Assembly: GCA_033297205.1 (NCBI GenBank)
Contig: MU859457.1
Location: forward strand, 1-14,927
Reading direction: 5' to 3'
DNA length: 14,927 bases
Origin: Pseudoneurospora amorphoporcata
Taxonomy: Eukaryota; Ascomycota; Sordariomycetes; Sordariales; Sordariaceae
Position numbers and translations under genes: made by a program. The notes beneath the pieces are model-generated. The model searched no databases and was not told the DNA's origin. It worked only from the letters and a program-made list of their open reading frames with translations. Within the stretch, counting starts at the first letter, position 1. Every line of letters starts with the position of its first letter. Positions 1-10,865 of the stretch are shown here, piece after piece.

Positions 1-43
1 AAAAAACCCCCCCCCACCCCCCCCCCCCCCCCCCCCGCCCCAC

Positions 44-90
<47 letters not shown>
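1..90. repeat. Poly-C/poly-A low-complexity run at window edge
   Basis: Six A, then an almost pure C tract at 7-44 broken only by single A or G bases, then 46 consecutive A at 45-90. Nothing codes here. Adjacent long C and A homopolymers could be genuine low complexity, but they are also what a contig end or a poorly resolved sequencing region looks like. The sequence alone cannot decide. Confidence 0.9.
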
Positions 91-91
<1 letters not shown>

Positions 92-3000
92 CAAAATGGA
101 CGGATGGACTGTTCGCATTACCGACGCCCCGAAAACAGTCGGGGAATAACCATGTGCTAACGTTCCACCACTGGCACCCTATTTTCTTAACATCAACGAA
201 AAAGGCATCGTTGAGGTTTGTAAGCCGTGAATTTGATGAGAAGAGTCAAATATCTTTCTCCGGCTCCGACGTGGTTTGCCTGTCTATGCAGGTAGTCGCA
301 TAGTGTTGAAACTTGTCTGTAATTTCAGCATGAAAGTCCACCGCAGTACTGCATAGTAAATGCATTGTTGCTGAAACAGTGAATCATTGCCCAGTCCCGA
401 CACACTTGCCAGCGTACAAAGGGACCAAGCTAGAAAGCCAAAACACAAAGTATCTGTGTCAACGTGTTTTGTCTTGGATGTTGTGACCTATCGACGGGGT
501 TTCCATTTGGGCGAGCACAAGGCGAAAACATGACAAGAAAAAAATTGAGGGTACGAGAAGTATCGAGAATCGCGGAATTGCCATCCTCCCAAGAACCGAC
601 AAAGCAACCTCATCAAACAATGGGATCCCATACAAGCCACCGCACCGCATATTTTTCTTAGCACACTTGGGCGCACGATCGCACATCTGGCGGGGGATCT
701 GACGAACTGCTCCAGTTGCCGGGCTGAAGTGTCGGTCCAGACCAATGGCGGGGCTTTTTGGTTGCAACTCGACATTACAAAACGCCCCACACCCATCTGT
801 GATATCTGTGAGACAAGGACAGATGGGCTGGAAAGGCCTGGTAACCAATGGATGATATTCCCATGTTGCAAAAGCAGGTGCGTTTCGGTTCATGACCATT
901 TGCCAATACGGAAGTTGTCATGCAATTCGTCACAATAGAAGCCGCCAAGGCTTTCTCGGGACTGGAGATTGTTAATATGGAATTATCAGGAATATGAAAC
1001 AAGAACCAAATGTTTAGCACACACTAGCGGAGCGCATGAAATGGCCACTGCAGTGGGTTCATGCCGGCTGTTACTTCTGAAGTTGTCCTGGTTAAGAAGG
1101 TAAAGCCCCGTTTTCTGTTGCCGTGACTGGTGCCCGGAGATGTCTGAACCGCGAATAACAAACCTTGAAGGAAAATGAAGGACCGGCCGACGTCACTTGA
1201 AATCACGGGACCCTAGTGAATCATTCTAACCACCGCTTTTGGTCGTGTTTTATGTAATTATTACGCAGTTACCAAGGTATCCAAAAGGAGGACCAAGACT
1301 TTGCGCAATTGGTATAGCTTCAGCCAAGAAGAGGGAAAGGGAACAATTGCAAATGGCATCCCATTTGTGACTGTCTGTGGTGGGGTCCCAATTCATCCCT
1401 GATGATAGCTTCGCTCAACAAGGCAAGCAAACGGCAGGCGGTGCACTTCTAAAGTCGTTGGGCCACCGGCCAAGTCGCCGGGCAGGGCTGGACAATGACA
1501 TGGACTGTCACTGCACACGGTGAGTTAAACCCTAGCCTCAGATCGATGAACTTAAGCAAAGATCGTCGCCTTCCCGTCCTGCCATCCTCCAATGCTTTCA
1601 CGGAAGTCTAGGGGGTAAAGGCACTTGCCGGTCCTATATTCACGTGAACATGACTCTGGGGGGTGTATTGAAGCATAGGTGTTGTCGAGCATCGACGACG
1701 TGGCTCATAGCTCTTGACTATTCGCACATTCAGCAAATGTTGTCCAAAGCCTCACTCACTCCGCGGAAGATCCCCAAAACGGGGCTATACTTCCCCACGC
1801 CGTACACTCAGGAGGCAGCAGCATGGCATACCTTCGCGAAGCCGGACAACTGGTCATTCATTCATCCACCCATCCCCGCAACGAGACGTGTCTCTTTTCC
1901 CTAGAAGTAAGCAACCAAGAACGTGGGCTCCAGGATATGTAGTAAGCACGAACCGGAAGCTACCCAAAGACGCATGTGCCCTTGCGGAGTACGGAGTATT
2001 GGCTGGCTGTGCTCATCTCTTAGACTCTCGCTACACAGTCGCATCTCGAGACGAGTCTTTGATAATGCGGACTTATATAACTTCTGTGAGTCTCACCAGT
2101 CCTCTTTGTCGAAGCCTCACATTCTCGACAACGGTTAATTACAGCCAGGTGGCGACACACGGCAGGAGTCTGGAATCTCCACATCAGAAACCGGTACCCG
2201 GACGGACCGCCGATCACGGCCCGGAATGCTAGGCCGGTGTGTGTGTGAGTCGTCGGTCTGGACCTTCCCGTCCCAAATCGCCGGTCTTGCGGTTAAAAGT
2301 GGACGTTGGCATTTCCGGACTTGTTCCATACTTCCATTCGTTTCGTCCTTGACGGATTTGGCAATGATGGTGAATGGGGGGCAATCTCGCTGGCCTCACA
2401 GTTGTCATACGCTATAGGCAAGCCATGATACTCTACCGCAGGTCCCTAGGGAGAAAGGGGTCAGGCTATCGAGTCTGGAATACAGGCTGGAGCTGGCCAG
2501 ACACGGTGGACCGTTTGATGCAAGGTGGTCTGGAAATGAATGCGTGCAGCAATTGGTGAGCGTGTGAAACCATGGGCGGGCGGGCCATCCAGATCGAAAT
2601 TTGTGTGTGGGATCGGTCAGCGTTCTGGACTGTCTTGGTGTGGACTTTGCCGTGCGGCCTAGAATGTGCTTCTGCAGAGAACTGAGTCCAGGCCGAGGAT
2701 CCACCGACAGCTATTCAGCGCTCGACCGGGGCCACTTCCGCATCTTTGAAACCCTTTCTTTCATCACTGTTCCCGCTGCTCTACATTCCGTGCCGTCGAT
2801 GAACCCGACGTGGGATGTGATGAACGGTGGACGGCAAGGTCCGGCCGTGCTATGCTCACTAATAAGTTGCATCGCACTTGCCTTCACCGAGCTATACGAC
2901 ACCATCAGCTATCAGAAGCTTCGAAGACAGCGACGACACCGACGGAGGACCAAGTTTCTTGGCTGGTGGTTACCGCAGCCTTTTATGTATGATGGTGATT

Positions 3001-4080
3001 GAGTCCCTTGCCCAGCTGTGATGACGAACCTGAGCGTATGTCAATAGCGTTGGGCACTGCTGTGTGATCGGCGTGTGTCCTGTTTTTCTTCCCGTTTTGA
3101 GCAGAATTTCTCGCGAGATCCCCAATCTCGCTCGCCTTTTTCGCTCTTCCAGTTTGATGGTTTGTTGCGCTGTCCACTCGAAGCCCTACGTAGTGGGTTG
3201 TTGTAGGTACCTAACATAGGACCGACCCTTCCGCGATATTGGAAGTACAACACCCCGAGAGTGCAACTGTACGGGGTATCCCCAGCAATAGCAAGACTGT
3301 AGACATGCTATTCAACATAAGTTTGCTTCCACCTGTGTCATGTACATATGTAGGCCAAAGATTAAGGAGCATAAGATACGTACCACGTTGTGTGCCCATC
3401 CAGGAAACAAATCCAGGTTCTAGACCTTACCGCGAATGTGTAACTGCAGCCCAACAAGAGTGCAATTTGTGTGTTGTTTTCATGCCGTGTTGGTGTTGGG
3501 AGGGGATGACTTCAACATTGGTGCTGCTTGCTGTGTTGGTTGGCGGGTGACACTGCGACCAACGAAATGCTAGTGTAGAAGGGCAGTTGCTGAGGGGTTT
3601 TGCGGCAGCATCATAGGTAGTTCTAGATGGATAGATGCGGTGAGGTGCACGTAACAGGGTGAGCCTGAATGATGATTCCTCCCTTTCCTCAGGTTCTCTT
3701 CCACCTTGTAAAACTGGCTGGAGGACATCGTCACATTCCGAATTGCCGAGCGTGGGCGTGAGAGATACCGGTGACCGCCCAGAGTCGAGACCGACCTTGC
3801 AAGACCTGATTCCCAAAAGCAGTACGTACCTTAGTAATACGTAGCAGGCCGTAGCAGCAGCACATTACGGCATGATGACCTGGCTACCCCATGATTGTGC
3901 TCATAAAGGTAGTCTCGCGACTATCGTTCCTTCACCTCGTTTGTTGCATAGCTGTAATGGTTTCAGGCTCTGTCTGCTCGGTAGGGTCGGTACTTTGGCG
4001 CATGTACCTCTCCTTCCTCCACTCTGCTTGCGTCTGCCCTGCCTGTTTTTCGCACGCCCGGCTGGCCGCGAATTTGATTT
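91..4080. other. Non-coding or unresolved region, no supported gene
   Basis: About 4 kb of balanced composition with no convincing gene. The stop-free frames of 60-172 codons on both strands overlap each other, lack domain-like composition and often begin at non-ATG codons. What can be seen is short dispersed motifs: a tandem CGGAGTA pair at 1985-1998, and GTAGGTACC/GTACGTACC-type palindromic pieces near 3203, 3379 and 3822. Motifs of this kind are common in intergenic DNA of filamentous ascomycetes (from memory). A multi-exon gene with very small exons, or a long untranslated region, cannot be ruled out by eye. Confidence 0.5.
1985..1998. repeat. Tandem CGGAGTA motif
   Basis: Two adjacent copies of CGGAGTA. 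Related GTACGGAGTAC palindromes recur between genes in many Pezizomycotina genomes (from memory). Their function is unknown. It is recorded as a lineage hint only. Confidence 0.5.
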
Positions 4081-4081
4081 T

Positions 4082-4464
4082 TTCTAGTCCCACCCCCTGG
4101 CAACCTCGGAGTTGGTACCCCTCCCCCCCTGGGCAACAGGCAGACTTGGCATTTTGTTTGGTGGACGTGGGTCAAACACCGTTTACATAAGGTACAAAGT
4201 CTCTTGGTCTGGCCCAGTTAACCCACTTGTTTTTCGCTCCAACTCGATCGAGATACAAATCCCTCGAACCGACCTTCGCACGTATAAACCTCACACCCGC
4301 ACCACCTACCTTCAAGCACCACCAGCAAGCACTAGCACCAAACACCAACACCAACATTAACACTAGAGACCAAGCCAGCAACAAACATTGCAGCATCCTC
4401 CAACCCAGCACTGGTACTAATAGCCTGCCTCGCGCACTTCCATCACACAACACACATCATCACA
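4082..4464 (+). promoter_or_regulatory. Promoter and 5' leader of the zinc-ribbon gene
   Basis: Directly upstream of the CDS at 4465 lie C-rich pyrimidine tracts (about 4089-4134), then a TATA-like TATAAA at 4283-4288, then a CA/CAAC-rich leader. There is no ATG on this strand between about 4004 and the CDS start, so a scanning ribosome meets the CDS start first. The start context is CACAATG, with A at -3, a good fungal initiation context. The transcription start is inferred to fall a few tens of bases after the TATA-like box, giving a leader of about 150 nt. No specific activator site is claimed. Confidence 0.6.
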
Positions 4465-4737
4465 ATGTCCGCCCGACCAAAAGTTCAGTACCTTACTTCC
4501 TCTTCTTCGGCTTCGTCATACTCGTCTTCCGACTCCGACCTGTCATCATCATCATCAGTCAGGCACAGCATGGACTCGACACGACCCATCGCCTCGGTTG
4601 AGGTTCTCCGGTGCCTAAGGTGCGCCCGCGCCGAAGAGATCACCACGACAGACGACCCCAGCTCCTCGGGAATGGTCCAGATTGGCACCAACATCTACTA
4701 TTGCAACCGCTGCGCCAAGATGACCGGCTACAAGTGA
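4465..4737 (+). CDS. Small four-cysteine zinc-ribbon-like protein with Ser-rich N-terminus
   Basis: Intronless ORF of 90 codons and the only confident gene in the window. Residues 12-32 are a serine-rich, probably disordered tract with acidic Asp spots (SSDSD). Residues 42-90 form a compact core with Cys50-x2-Cys53 and Cys80-x2-Cys83, separated by 26 residues, a spacing suited to one zinc-binding knuckle pair. Between them are an acidic/Thr stretch and a GMVQIGTNIYYC segment; the chain ends in TGYK. There is no signal peptide or membrane segment, so a cytosolic or nuclear location is inferred. Codon use supports it: 41 of 49 codons for residues 42-90 end in G or C. The ATG is the first in a long ATG-free leader, in good context. 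It resembles short conserved hypothetical fungal proteins, but I know no characterised function. The cysteines could serve nucleic-acid or protein binding; the reaction or partner is unknown. Confidence 0.82.
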   Translation: MSARPKVQYLTSSSSASSYSSSDSDLSSSSSVRHSMDSTRPIASVEVLRCLRCARAEEITTTDDPSSSGMVQIGTNIYYCNRCAKMTGYK

Positions 4738-5991
4738 ATCAACACAAATCAGTCGGCCTTTTCACAATCAATCACCACGGTTGGCATGTTTGGGAATTGG
4801 CCACTTGGGACACGAAAACACCCACAGTCTCCAGCATCGAAGCAACAACAACGCTCGAGCTGTTTGGCTACTTTGGATATCCAACCGACATTCCACGTTG
4901 CCCCAGTGTTGAATAGCGGCGGATTTCGAGAGTCTGGACCAAAACGTCCGGATCGATCGACGCAACTACCGGCGATCACGGTGGCAATTTCCTCATGCGG
5001 CGGATTTTTCCCTCCTGCGACACAGCCCACGACATCTTTGCTACAGGCACTTGAAACATCCGCCATCCTCACGACGGCAACAAGTGTCCACCCATTGACC
5101 ATTCACAACCGCGAAGCATGCAACCGAGCCGCCACCGCCATGAGCTCGATGCAGACATAAGTGAGCAGCAGTATTGCCTCCAACGACTCTGTATTCAAGC
5201 TACTCTACGCTATGAGTACCTGGACTCGCCAACCATCATCCTCACACCGAGTGATGTGCGAGCCAAGAGTAAAACATCGAGATCCTTGGGACTTTTTCCC
5301 GAGTCACTGAGTTGACTATCTCGGACTGATGAGCCCTTCTGACGTTTGAGCGCGACGGTCGCGGCTCACCAGAGATCGAATTTGCTATCTTTCCCATTCT
5401 CGGATTCCCGTCATTGTGCGTCAACGGCACATGCTACGAGATCTTTGGAACGTCATTGGGCTACCAACAAACCGACTTGGGCTGTCTATCACCGGCGGCG
5501 GCCAACCAATGGCGGTCGTGGTCGCTAGACTACCCCTCATTTTTTTCACGTCTTCTTCTCTCCTCCAGACACCCCCTGCCCTTTGCCAAGCCACTGACGT
5601 CGACCTGCTTGGATCCTGCTCTCGTCTCGGGGTGTGGGGACGGCATCAGATTGGCAAAGGCATCCCGTCCAGGGGCACTGGTGGAGTCTTAGCTGTTACG
5701 AACGGCGCTTTTTGTGTAATTTGATACCTTTTGGACTTCTTGTATTTTTATATCAACAATTGTCATTTGAGCGAGGCGCCTGGGATTTGCTTTTCATGCA
5801 TTGCATACACGGATGGAGTAGAAAGGGAACGGTAACAAAATGGCGGAAGGGGAACAACTGGCTGGGCTGGGATACCTTGTACAATGGGAGAACATGGGAA
5901 ACGGGAAACATCAATACAATTTTTGGGCCTGATGGCCATCTGACTTTGTTCAAACAACTCAGCTATGTTCTCCTCTGCAAATTTGTGACCG
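4738..5991. other. Downstream region, possibly a long 3' UTR
   Basis: No second gene is supported after the zinc-ribbon stop codon. An ATG-initiated frame of 124 codons at 4786-5160 (+) is open but has no recognisable domain and is rich in Ser, Thr, Pro and Ala. The stretch from about 5740 to 5930 alternates T-rich runs with purine-rich GGGAA blocks, which resembles the 3' ends of fungal transcripts. It could therefore be the tail of a long 3' UTR from the upstream gene. That is an impression of composition, not proof. Confidence 0.35.
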
Positions 5992-6013
5992 TTTTTTTTT
6001 TTTTTTTTTTTTT
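5992..6013. repeat. Poly-T tract (T22)
   Basis: Twenty-two consecutive T followed by CAG. It is probably a slippage-prone homopolymer, or a nucleosome-excluding dA:dT tract. It breaks up any reading frame that crosses it. Confidence 0.9.
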
Positions 6014-7473
6014 CAGGGAGCAAATATCTTATCCTCTTGCCTCTTTTTCTCCCTCCGCTTCTTCCATTTGTGCAGCATCTTGCACAGCGACCAGCTTTCT
6101 CTCCTGCGTGGTGGGCATGCAGGCCAGGCAGGTTTTCTGCTCATGCCCTGGATTTGCTGCAGATAATAGTGCCATTTAACACATCAACAGCTGCTATTTT
6201 TGTACCACAACGGTTCCACGCGTCAGCAGCAAAAGCCTCCATTTGCACATTCGGGGTAGTTTTCTACGGGCTGTTCTCACCAAAAATCCATCAATCGACT
6301 CGTGTTATTATTTGGGGCGGTGTCTCCATCGCCATCCTCCATCCTCCCATCCTGCTTTTAGACCTGCATTTCCTGCAATGCCATCGAAGCCATTCCCATC
6401 TTGCCATCCAATGCACTCAAAGACGAATGTGGAGCTACGGATCAACTAATTAACAAGCTACAGCAAAGCTACAGCTCCAATTGTCCATTCTTCTCCAATC
6501 ATTCTTGGAGAACCACGCTTCGGAGCTCCCCTCAAGCTCCTCATAGCTCCTCCATAGCTCACCAGGAGCTTATACCCGGCCCCCCTTCCCGTTGCAGCTG
6601 CTCCAACGGTGTTGACTCGTGGCCGTCCAGAAACGGATGTTCATTGATGCCAACGCAATCCACGATTGCTTCGACAAGTCGGTCGGTAAGTCGCTACGGC
6701 TATGGTACCTACATAGGTAGTCGCTACGCACGCGCTTCGCTTGAATGCGTGCTGCGTTGCTGCGTGGCGGCGGCTGTGAACCGACTTGGGACGAACTCAA
6801 CTCTTGGAAAAGAAGAAATGCCACGGCGGCATTGGGCTCAGCTAGCTGCAACTGCAAGACTGCGTGGAAGGAAAAGGAAAAGGATCCCAACAAACACACA
6901 CATCCTGCATTCAATTCCCGCCATATCTTTGTGAAGATACGTTTTCCCATCCGGATCAAACAACAAAACGCCAACACTATTTTCGGGCATTTGTGGCTTT
7001 CGACCTTGCGTCTTGATGCCCTCTCTTGTCCTTGTCCTGCGAACCCGCCAGCCTCCCTGGACGAAGATCCATGATCTTCAACACTCTCGGTGCTTTTCTT
7101 TCTTTCTTTTTTGTGCCCCAGTGAGGGCATTCACGTTTTCAAATTCCGGTTGGGCATTCGGTGTTCGCGGTCGCCGCCCACCCCCCTCCCAACCAGCCTC
7201 ATTATCTTGCCTTGCTAATTTAGGGTATCACAACCTCAACCGGATTTGTTCGGTGGAATAAATGCATTTCAATATCAAAAGTACACCACAGCCCCCCAGC
7301 TCACACAGACCTACGTACAAACCTGAAACAGCAACCATATTTACTATGCAGCAGCACCTCATCTTGAACCCCATATGGTACCACGCACAACTGCCCAATA
7401 AGCACTATCCATTGACGTACCACCTGTGCTCCATTCTGAGACATACATATTCTTAGTTCAGTAGTCCAAAAAA
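6014..7473. other. Non-coding or unresolved region with pyrimidine-rich stretches
   Basis: About 1.5 kb without a supported gene. The stretch at 6480-6570 contains repeated AGCTCC/AGCTAC pieces. The stretch at 7010-7200 is strongly pyrimidine-rich on the plus strand. Stop-free frames up to 186 codons (minus, 6570-7130) overlap equally long plus-strand frames and show no domain. If the possible minus-strand exon ending at 7474 is real, about 7250-7473 would be its 3' UTR, which fits its G/T-rich reading on that strand. Confidence 0.4.
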
Positions 7474-7585
7474 TCAATAGTTCATCAGATAGTCTTGCAG
7501 ATCCAAGGGTCCCTCTGGGGTCCTCTTGTCATGAGCTTGGTACTGCACAAAGACATCATACTGTACCTCTAAACCTCGGTTTGTT

Positions 7586-7622
<37 letters not shown>

Positions 7623-7623
7623 G
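7586..7623. repeat. Compound (TG)n(GA)n microsatellite
   Basis: About eight TG units run directly into about eleven GA units. On the minus strand this is a CT tract followed by a CA tract, 13-50 bases upstream of the candidate acceptor site described under findings. It is likely polymorphic between strains. Confidence 0.95.
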
Positions 7624-9494
7624 TTGATCAGTGCAATGTGAGTTCGCACACGCCGAGAGCTCCGGTTTTCTATCTATCTGCTATCTACATATCACACAAG
7701 CTTTATGGGTGCTTATCAGTAGTAAGTGTGGGTTGGGGATAACGGTGTGGTGTTATGGTAAAAAGGGTGTCAAGTGATCAAAAATGAAGGGGGCAGATAG
7801 GGTCATAGGGTGGTAGGTACCTGAAGAGATGATGTAAATTCTTAGGACCCTTATTGCTTGGAGTTCTGGGCATACATATCTGGGGCAAGCCTTATGTTTT
7901 GGTCTGACGTTTTGACCGAGACATCGCAAAAGCCTCAATGGTTCAATATCAGAGACATCAAAGACAAGAGGCCCGTTGATGATTGCTTCGCTACGATCAT
8001 CCGGGTCGGGTATGTCATGCCTCACTTATCAGCCCATATAGTAGGGCTAATAAAGATCCCAGGGTGTCATGATAAACCATGGGAAAGGTCAACAGCATCA
8101 TAGTGTAAACGTGTCGCGATCCATGCGTTGCGAAGTGGTGATCGCTGTAGATGATCGAGAGCCGAACGATGTGTGTCAGGGTTAGGGTGCGATATCGCGT
8201 ATCGAGCTCTTCCCGTTGATCATCAGGCGGTTATCGCTGCAGCCTTTGGATATGTTTCCTGATGTTTGGTTCTTGGGGATCTTTGTCTGCTTTCGGTTGC
8301 AGAGCAACTTGAAACTTGAGGACAAGGCTGTTGAAATATCATGATCGGCTTTGATATTGAGGCTGCTAGTGTTGTTCGAAGGTCCAGCGACGACATGGAA
8401 GACTCCTTGCAACTTTTTGAAAAGTACCTATCAAATTATCGGGACTTGGCGGCCCGTTCCCGTTCCACGGTCCACCGTTATAAGATTGTCCTTGGCACTT
8501 CAAGTTTGCATTCGGCGACCATGTTCGGCTTTCTAGAAAAAGGACATACCTTGACTGCCTGCTGCCAGGCACTGTCGTGACAATTTCGCGCTCGGGGGAT
8601 ATGAAGGTGAAACTCGGTGAGTTGAAACAAGGCCACACGCCTACCGTCTCCAGCCCGCTTGGGTCCCTACCGTATCTCCCGTAACTACGTAGCGTGTAGG
8701 GACGTTGGAGACAATGATGACGCCAAGTGTTGAATGAAGGTGTGTGATCATCATCCCTATCCATCCAGGAAAACCTTATGCCGTTATGCCCTTCGTCCGT
8801 TCCGCTTGCTTCCCTCTCTCCCGGTGACAGCGGGTTGATGGAGGGGCCTGAATAGCCGAGAATCCCCTTGCAGCCGTACCTGACATGAGGCGTTTCGGGC
8901 TCGGCTTCTTCTGGCGGTAACACGTCTGCGGTCCTGGGAAAGGGGAGACGGCGTGAAAAAAGAAAGCTTGATTCGCTTTTACCGGGCGTCCACCGACACC
9001 GGTGGCGGTAAGGTTGACGAGTCGCGTCGTCGACGACGGGAATAGGGTCTAACAGATCAAAACAGGGCCCTTTTCTTAGTCTCCTTCTTTCTCCCTTGCT
9101 GCATATCTCTCTGATGAAGCGCTCGTCATGCACTTATTGGCTGTTTACGAGTGTAAAAGACTCCATTCGCTGTCCAAGGTTTGGGGGTGTGAGAGCTATT
9201 TGGAGCCTGGAGTGGGATGAGATGTGGTTGTAGTTTTTTCGGCTGCGATGCGAGGGCCTTCCGCAAAGGGAATCAGTTGGCTCCGTACGATGACGACATT
9301 ATGCATTTTCCCGCATCTGCGTAGCCGTTGATTTTTGCTCAATATCTCCTCTTGTTTGATTAGGTTATGAGATTATAGGTTGTGAGGCCGAAAATGGGGC
9401 TCGTGAGAGGGTCGTCGAGAGGTTCGGAAGGGGGGTGGGGAGGGTTGTACCTCCATCAGTCATCACGACCCTCCTCGCCGCCGGGCTCCCGAAA
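7624..9494. other. Unresolved region, no supported gene
   Basis: The longest stop-free frame of the window lies here: minus strand 8366-9133, 255 codons. It opens with GTG, and its first in-frame ATG is at 8764, leaving 132 residues. Among its first 60 codons 31 end in G or C (52%), against 84% in the core of the confident gene, so it looks non-coding. A frame of 76 codons at 8182-8412 (minus) has moderate third-position G/C but no domain. A short imperfect hairpin spans about 8648-8711. AGGGTTAGGGT at 8178-8188 is too short to count as telomere repeat. Small spliced exons remain possible. Confidence 0.4.
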
Positions 9495-9510
9495 CCCCCC
9501 CCCCCCCCCC
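9495..9510. repeat. Poly-C tract (C16)
   Basis: Sixteen consecutive C followed by GGG. The homopolymer forces a Gly or Pro run in overlapping frames, which explains some stop-free translation here. Confidence 0.95.
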
Positions 9511-10380
9511 GGGCCAGTTCAAGATTCACGGGTCCCGGACCCCGCTCGCTCGTCCCTTCCTTCCGCTGAGTGGCTGCTGGCAAGTGCTGTGAATGACCAC
9601 TACAACTGCGCGAAGGATTACGGATGTACCTGGACCGAAAGGAAGTGGAAAGAGCGGACCTGGGAGACAATGAGATTAACGAGGGAGACGAACAAGAATT
9701 CAAATGGAACGCGCCTTTCCTCTTTTCATTTGACAATGTTGATTCATCGCCTGTTTTGTGTCCTCGCTCTCCGCCCCCGGACGAGCCGCTTGGGTTGAGG
9801 TTGTTCACATGTCCTTCGAGAACAATGCCCCTACTAATCCATTGCACCATTGGTTTCATCTTTCAATGATTTATTATTATCTCGGGAAATGTGGCGTCTT
9901 GGTCTCTTCAACATCACTACTACTACTTTCACGGGTCGGTCACCTCTTGTGCTGGATCGTGCACTGGACGCCGATTGCGCGAGAGTAGCCAAGGTAACGT
10001 TCAAGACCGGGCAAGTCTAGCAAGCTGGAGCAACGGAAAGGGGATGCCAGCTTGGAGATGATGCTTTGCACTGACGATGGGCGTCGAAGTGAAGAAACGT
10101 CCCGCATCTGCGCTAAGCTGCTTCCTGCGTGCGCGATCGCAAGGAGCAATTCACCGCAGAGAATCAAGCATCATGCATCGTTGCCCTGATTTTTGGCGAG
10201 GTTAATCGCAACAAGCCACACCCTAAACCCTCCCCGCCCCCGGACGAGTCAAAATCGCTAAAACGCCATCGGAGACTCTACCGGTGTTGCACTTGTTGGC
10301 TGTCATGCCTCCCATAGCTACCACCCTCCATCCTGTACACCCTGGTCCAGGAACCCCGGTACGGCAAATTCCATTTGCTT
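9511..10380. other. Balanced-composition spacer before the AT-rich block
   Basis: No gene is supported. A 15-bp direct repeat, CCGCCCCCGGACGAG, occurs at 9771-9785 and 10234-10248. CCCGCATCTGCG occurs near 10104 and also near 9310 just outside this span. Base composition falls sharply after about 10,380, marking the edge of the transposon-rich block. Confidence 0.45.
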
Positions 10381-10432
10381 GCAGAGTTCTGTAACTATGC
10401 AACTATCAGTCTATCCTTTTAGCGGGGAAATC

Positions 10433-10605
10433 GTATCATTTTTACTAAGACATTTCTCTACTTTTAGTACTTGGTGACTACTTAAAGATTCTCTAAGAAT
10501 ATGTAAAAACTACTTAGTCTTAGGTATTGACGTAGCTAAGATGTATAGGTAGATAAAATGTGACTAATTAGTTGATTATATAGATTGTCTTAGCAAAAAT
10601 AATAC
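10433..10605. mobile_element. Degenerate inverted-repeat element (candidate)
   Basis: The 20 bases at 10433-10452 and the reverse complement of 10586-10605 agree at 18 positions; the two differences are C/T and A/G transitions. Weaker similarity continues outward on both sides (GGAAA). The sequence between is AT-rich and contains several CTAAGA or TCTTAG copies that may be subterminal repeats. No target duplication was found, so the ends may be eroded or placed slightly wrong. It may be an old MITE decayed by RIP, or simply a long imperfect stem. Confidence 0.4.
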
Positions 10606-10627
10606 AGTTTCCTAGTTAAAGATATTA

Positions 10628-10865
10628 TCACGGGGCGAGAGGGCACCATATGGGGTGGGGTGAGATATGCGTTGTTGCATAAAGAGAGGAAGGAGGAGGA
10701 AGTGTGCGGAGGTCTAGCTATATGGGCGAGAGCCCCAAGGCCAGACCGTGCGCGCACGTGAGGCTGCACGTGACGATGACATGTGCGAGGACAGAGCTCT
10801 GGGCTCTGGATCGCAGCACATGTGCGGTCAGTGCAGCACAGCACATCACAGGCTAACCCTGTGAT
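10628..10865. mobile_element. 238-bp GC-rich MITE-like insertion with 8-bp duplication
   Basis: A GC-rich island begins and ends exactly between two perfect 8-bp direct repeats, AGATATTA, at 10620-10627 and 10866-10873. The ends read TCACGGGG and CCCTGTGAT, inverted repeats of about 8-9 bp with one transition. The right end is itself a hairpin, TCACAGGCTAACCCTGTGA at 10846-10864. Eight-base duplications are typical of hAT superfamily transposons. There is no coding capacity. It contains two CACGTG boxes (10755-10760 and 10767-10772). The island stands out from flanks of low GC, so it probably landed after the surrounding DNA decayed. Its TIRs do not match those of the two larger elements here, so it is a different family. 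Confidence 0.65.

Noticed and set aside
4227..4601. Frames overlapping the leader and start of the zinc-ribbon gene
   Set aside because: They begin at non-ATG codons and are shadows of the CA-rich leader and the real CDS.
4786..5160. 124-codon plus-strand frame after the zinc-ribbon gene
   Set aside because: First-position G/C is near 54% but there is no domain or clear codon bias. It is better explained as untranslated sequence, though not excluded.
6570..7130. 186-codon minus-strand frame
   Set aside because: It overlaps long plus-strand frames through pyrimidine-rich DNA, with compositionally driven residues and no motif.
8366..9133. 255-codon stop-free frame on the minus strand
   Set aside because: It opens at GTG, and the first ATG leaves 132 residues. 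Third-position G/C in its first 60 codons is about 52%, no domain is recognisable, and no splice or leader context supports it.
9365..9859. 164-codon minus-strand frame with a Gly run
   Set aside because: The Gly run is simply the C16 homopolymer; the rest is Ser/Arg-rich without structure.
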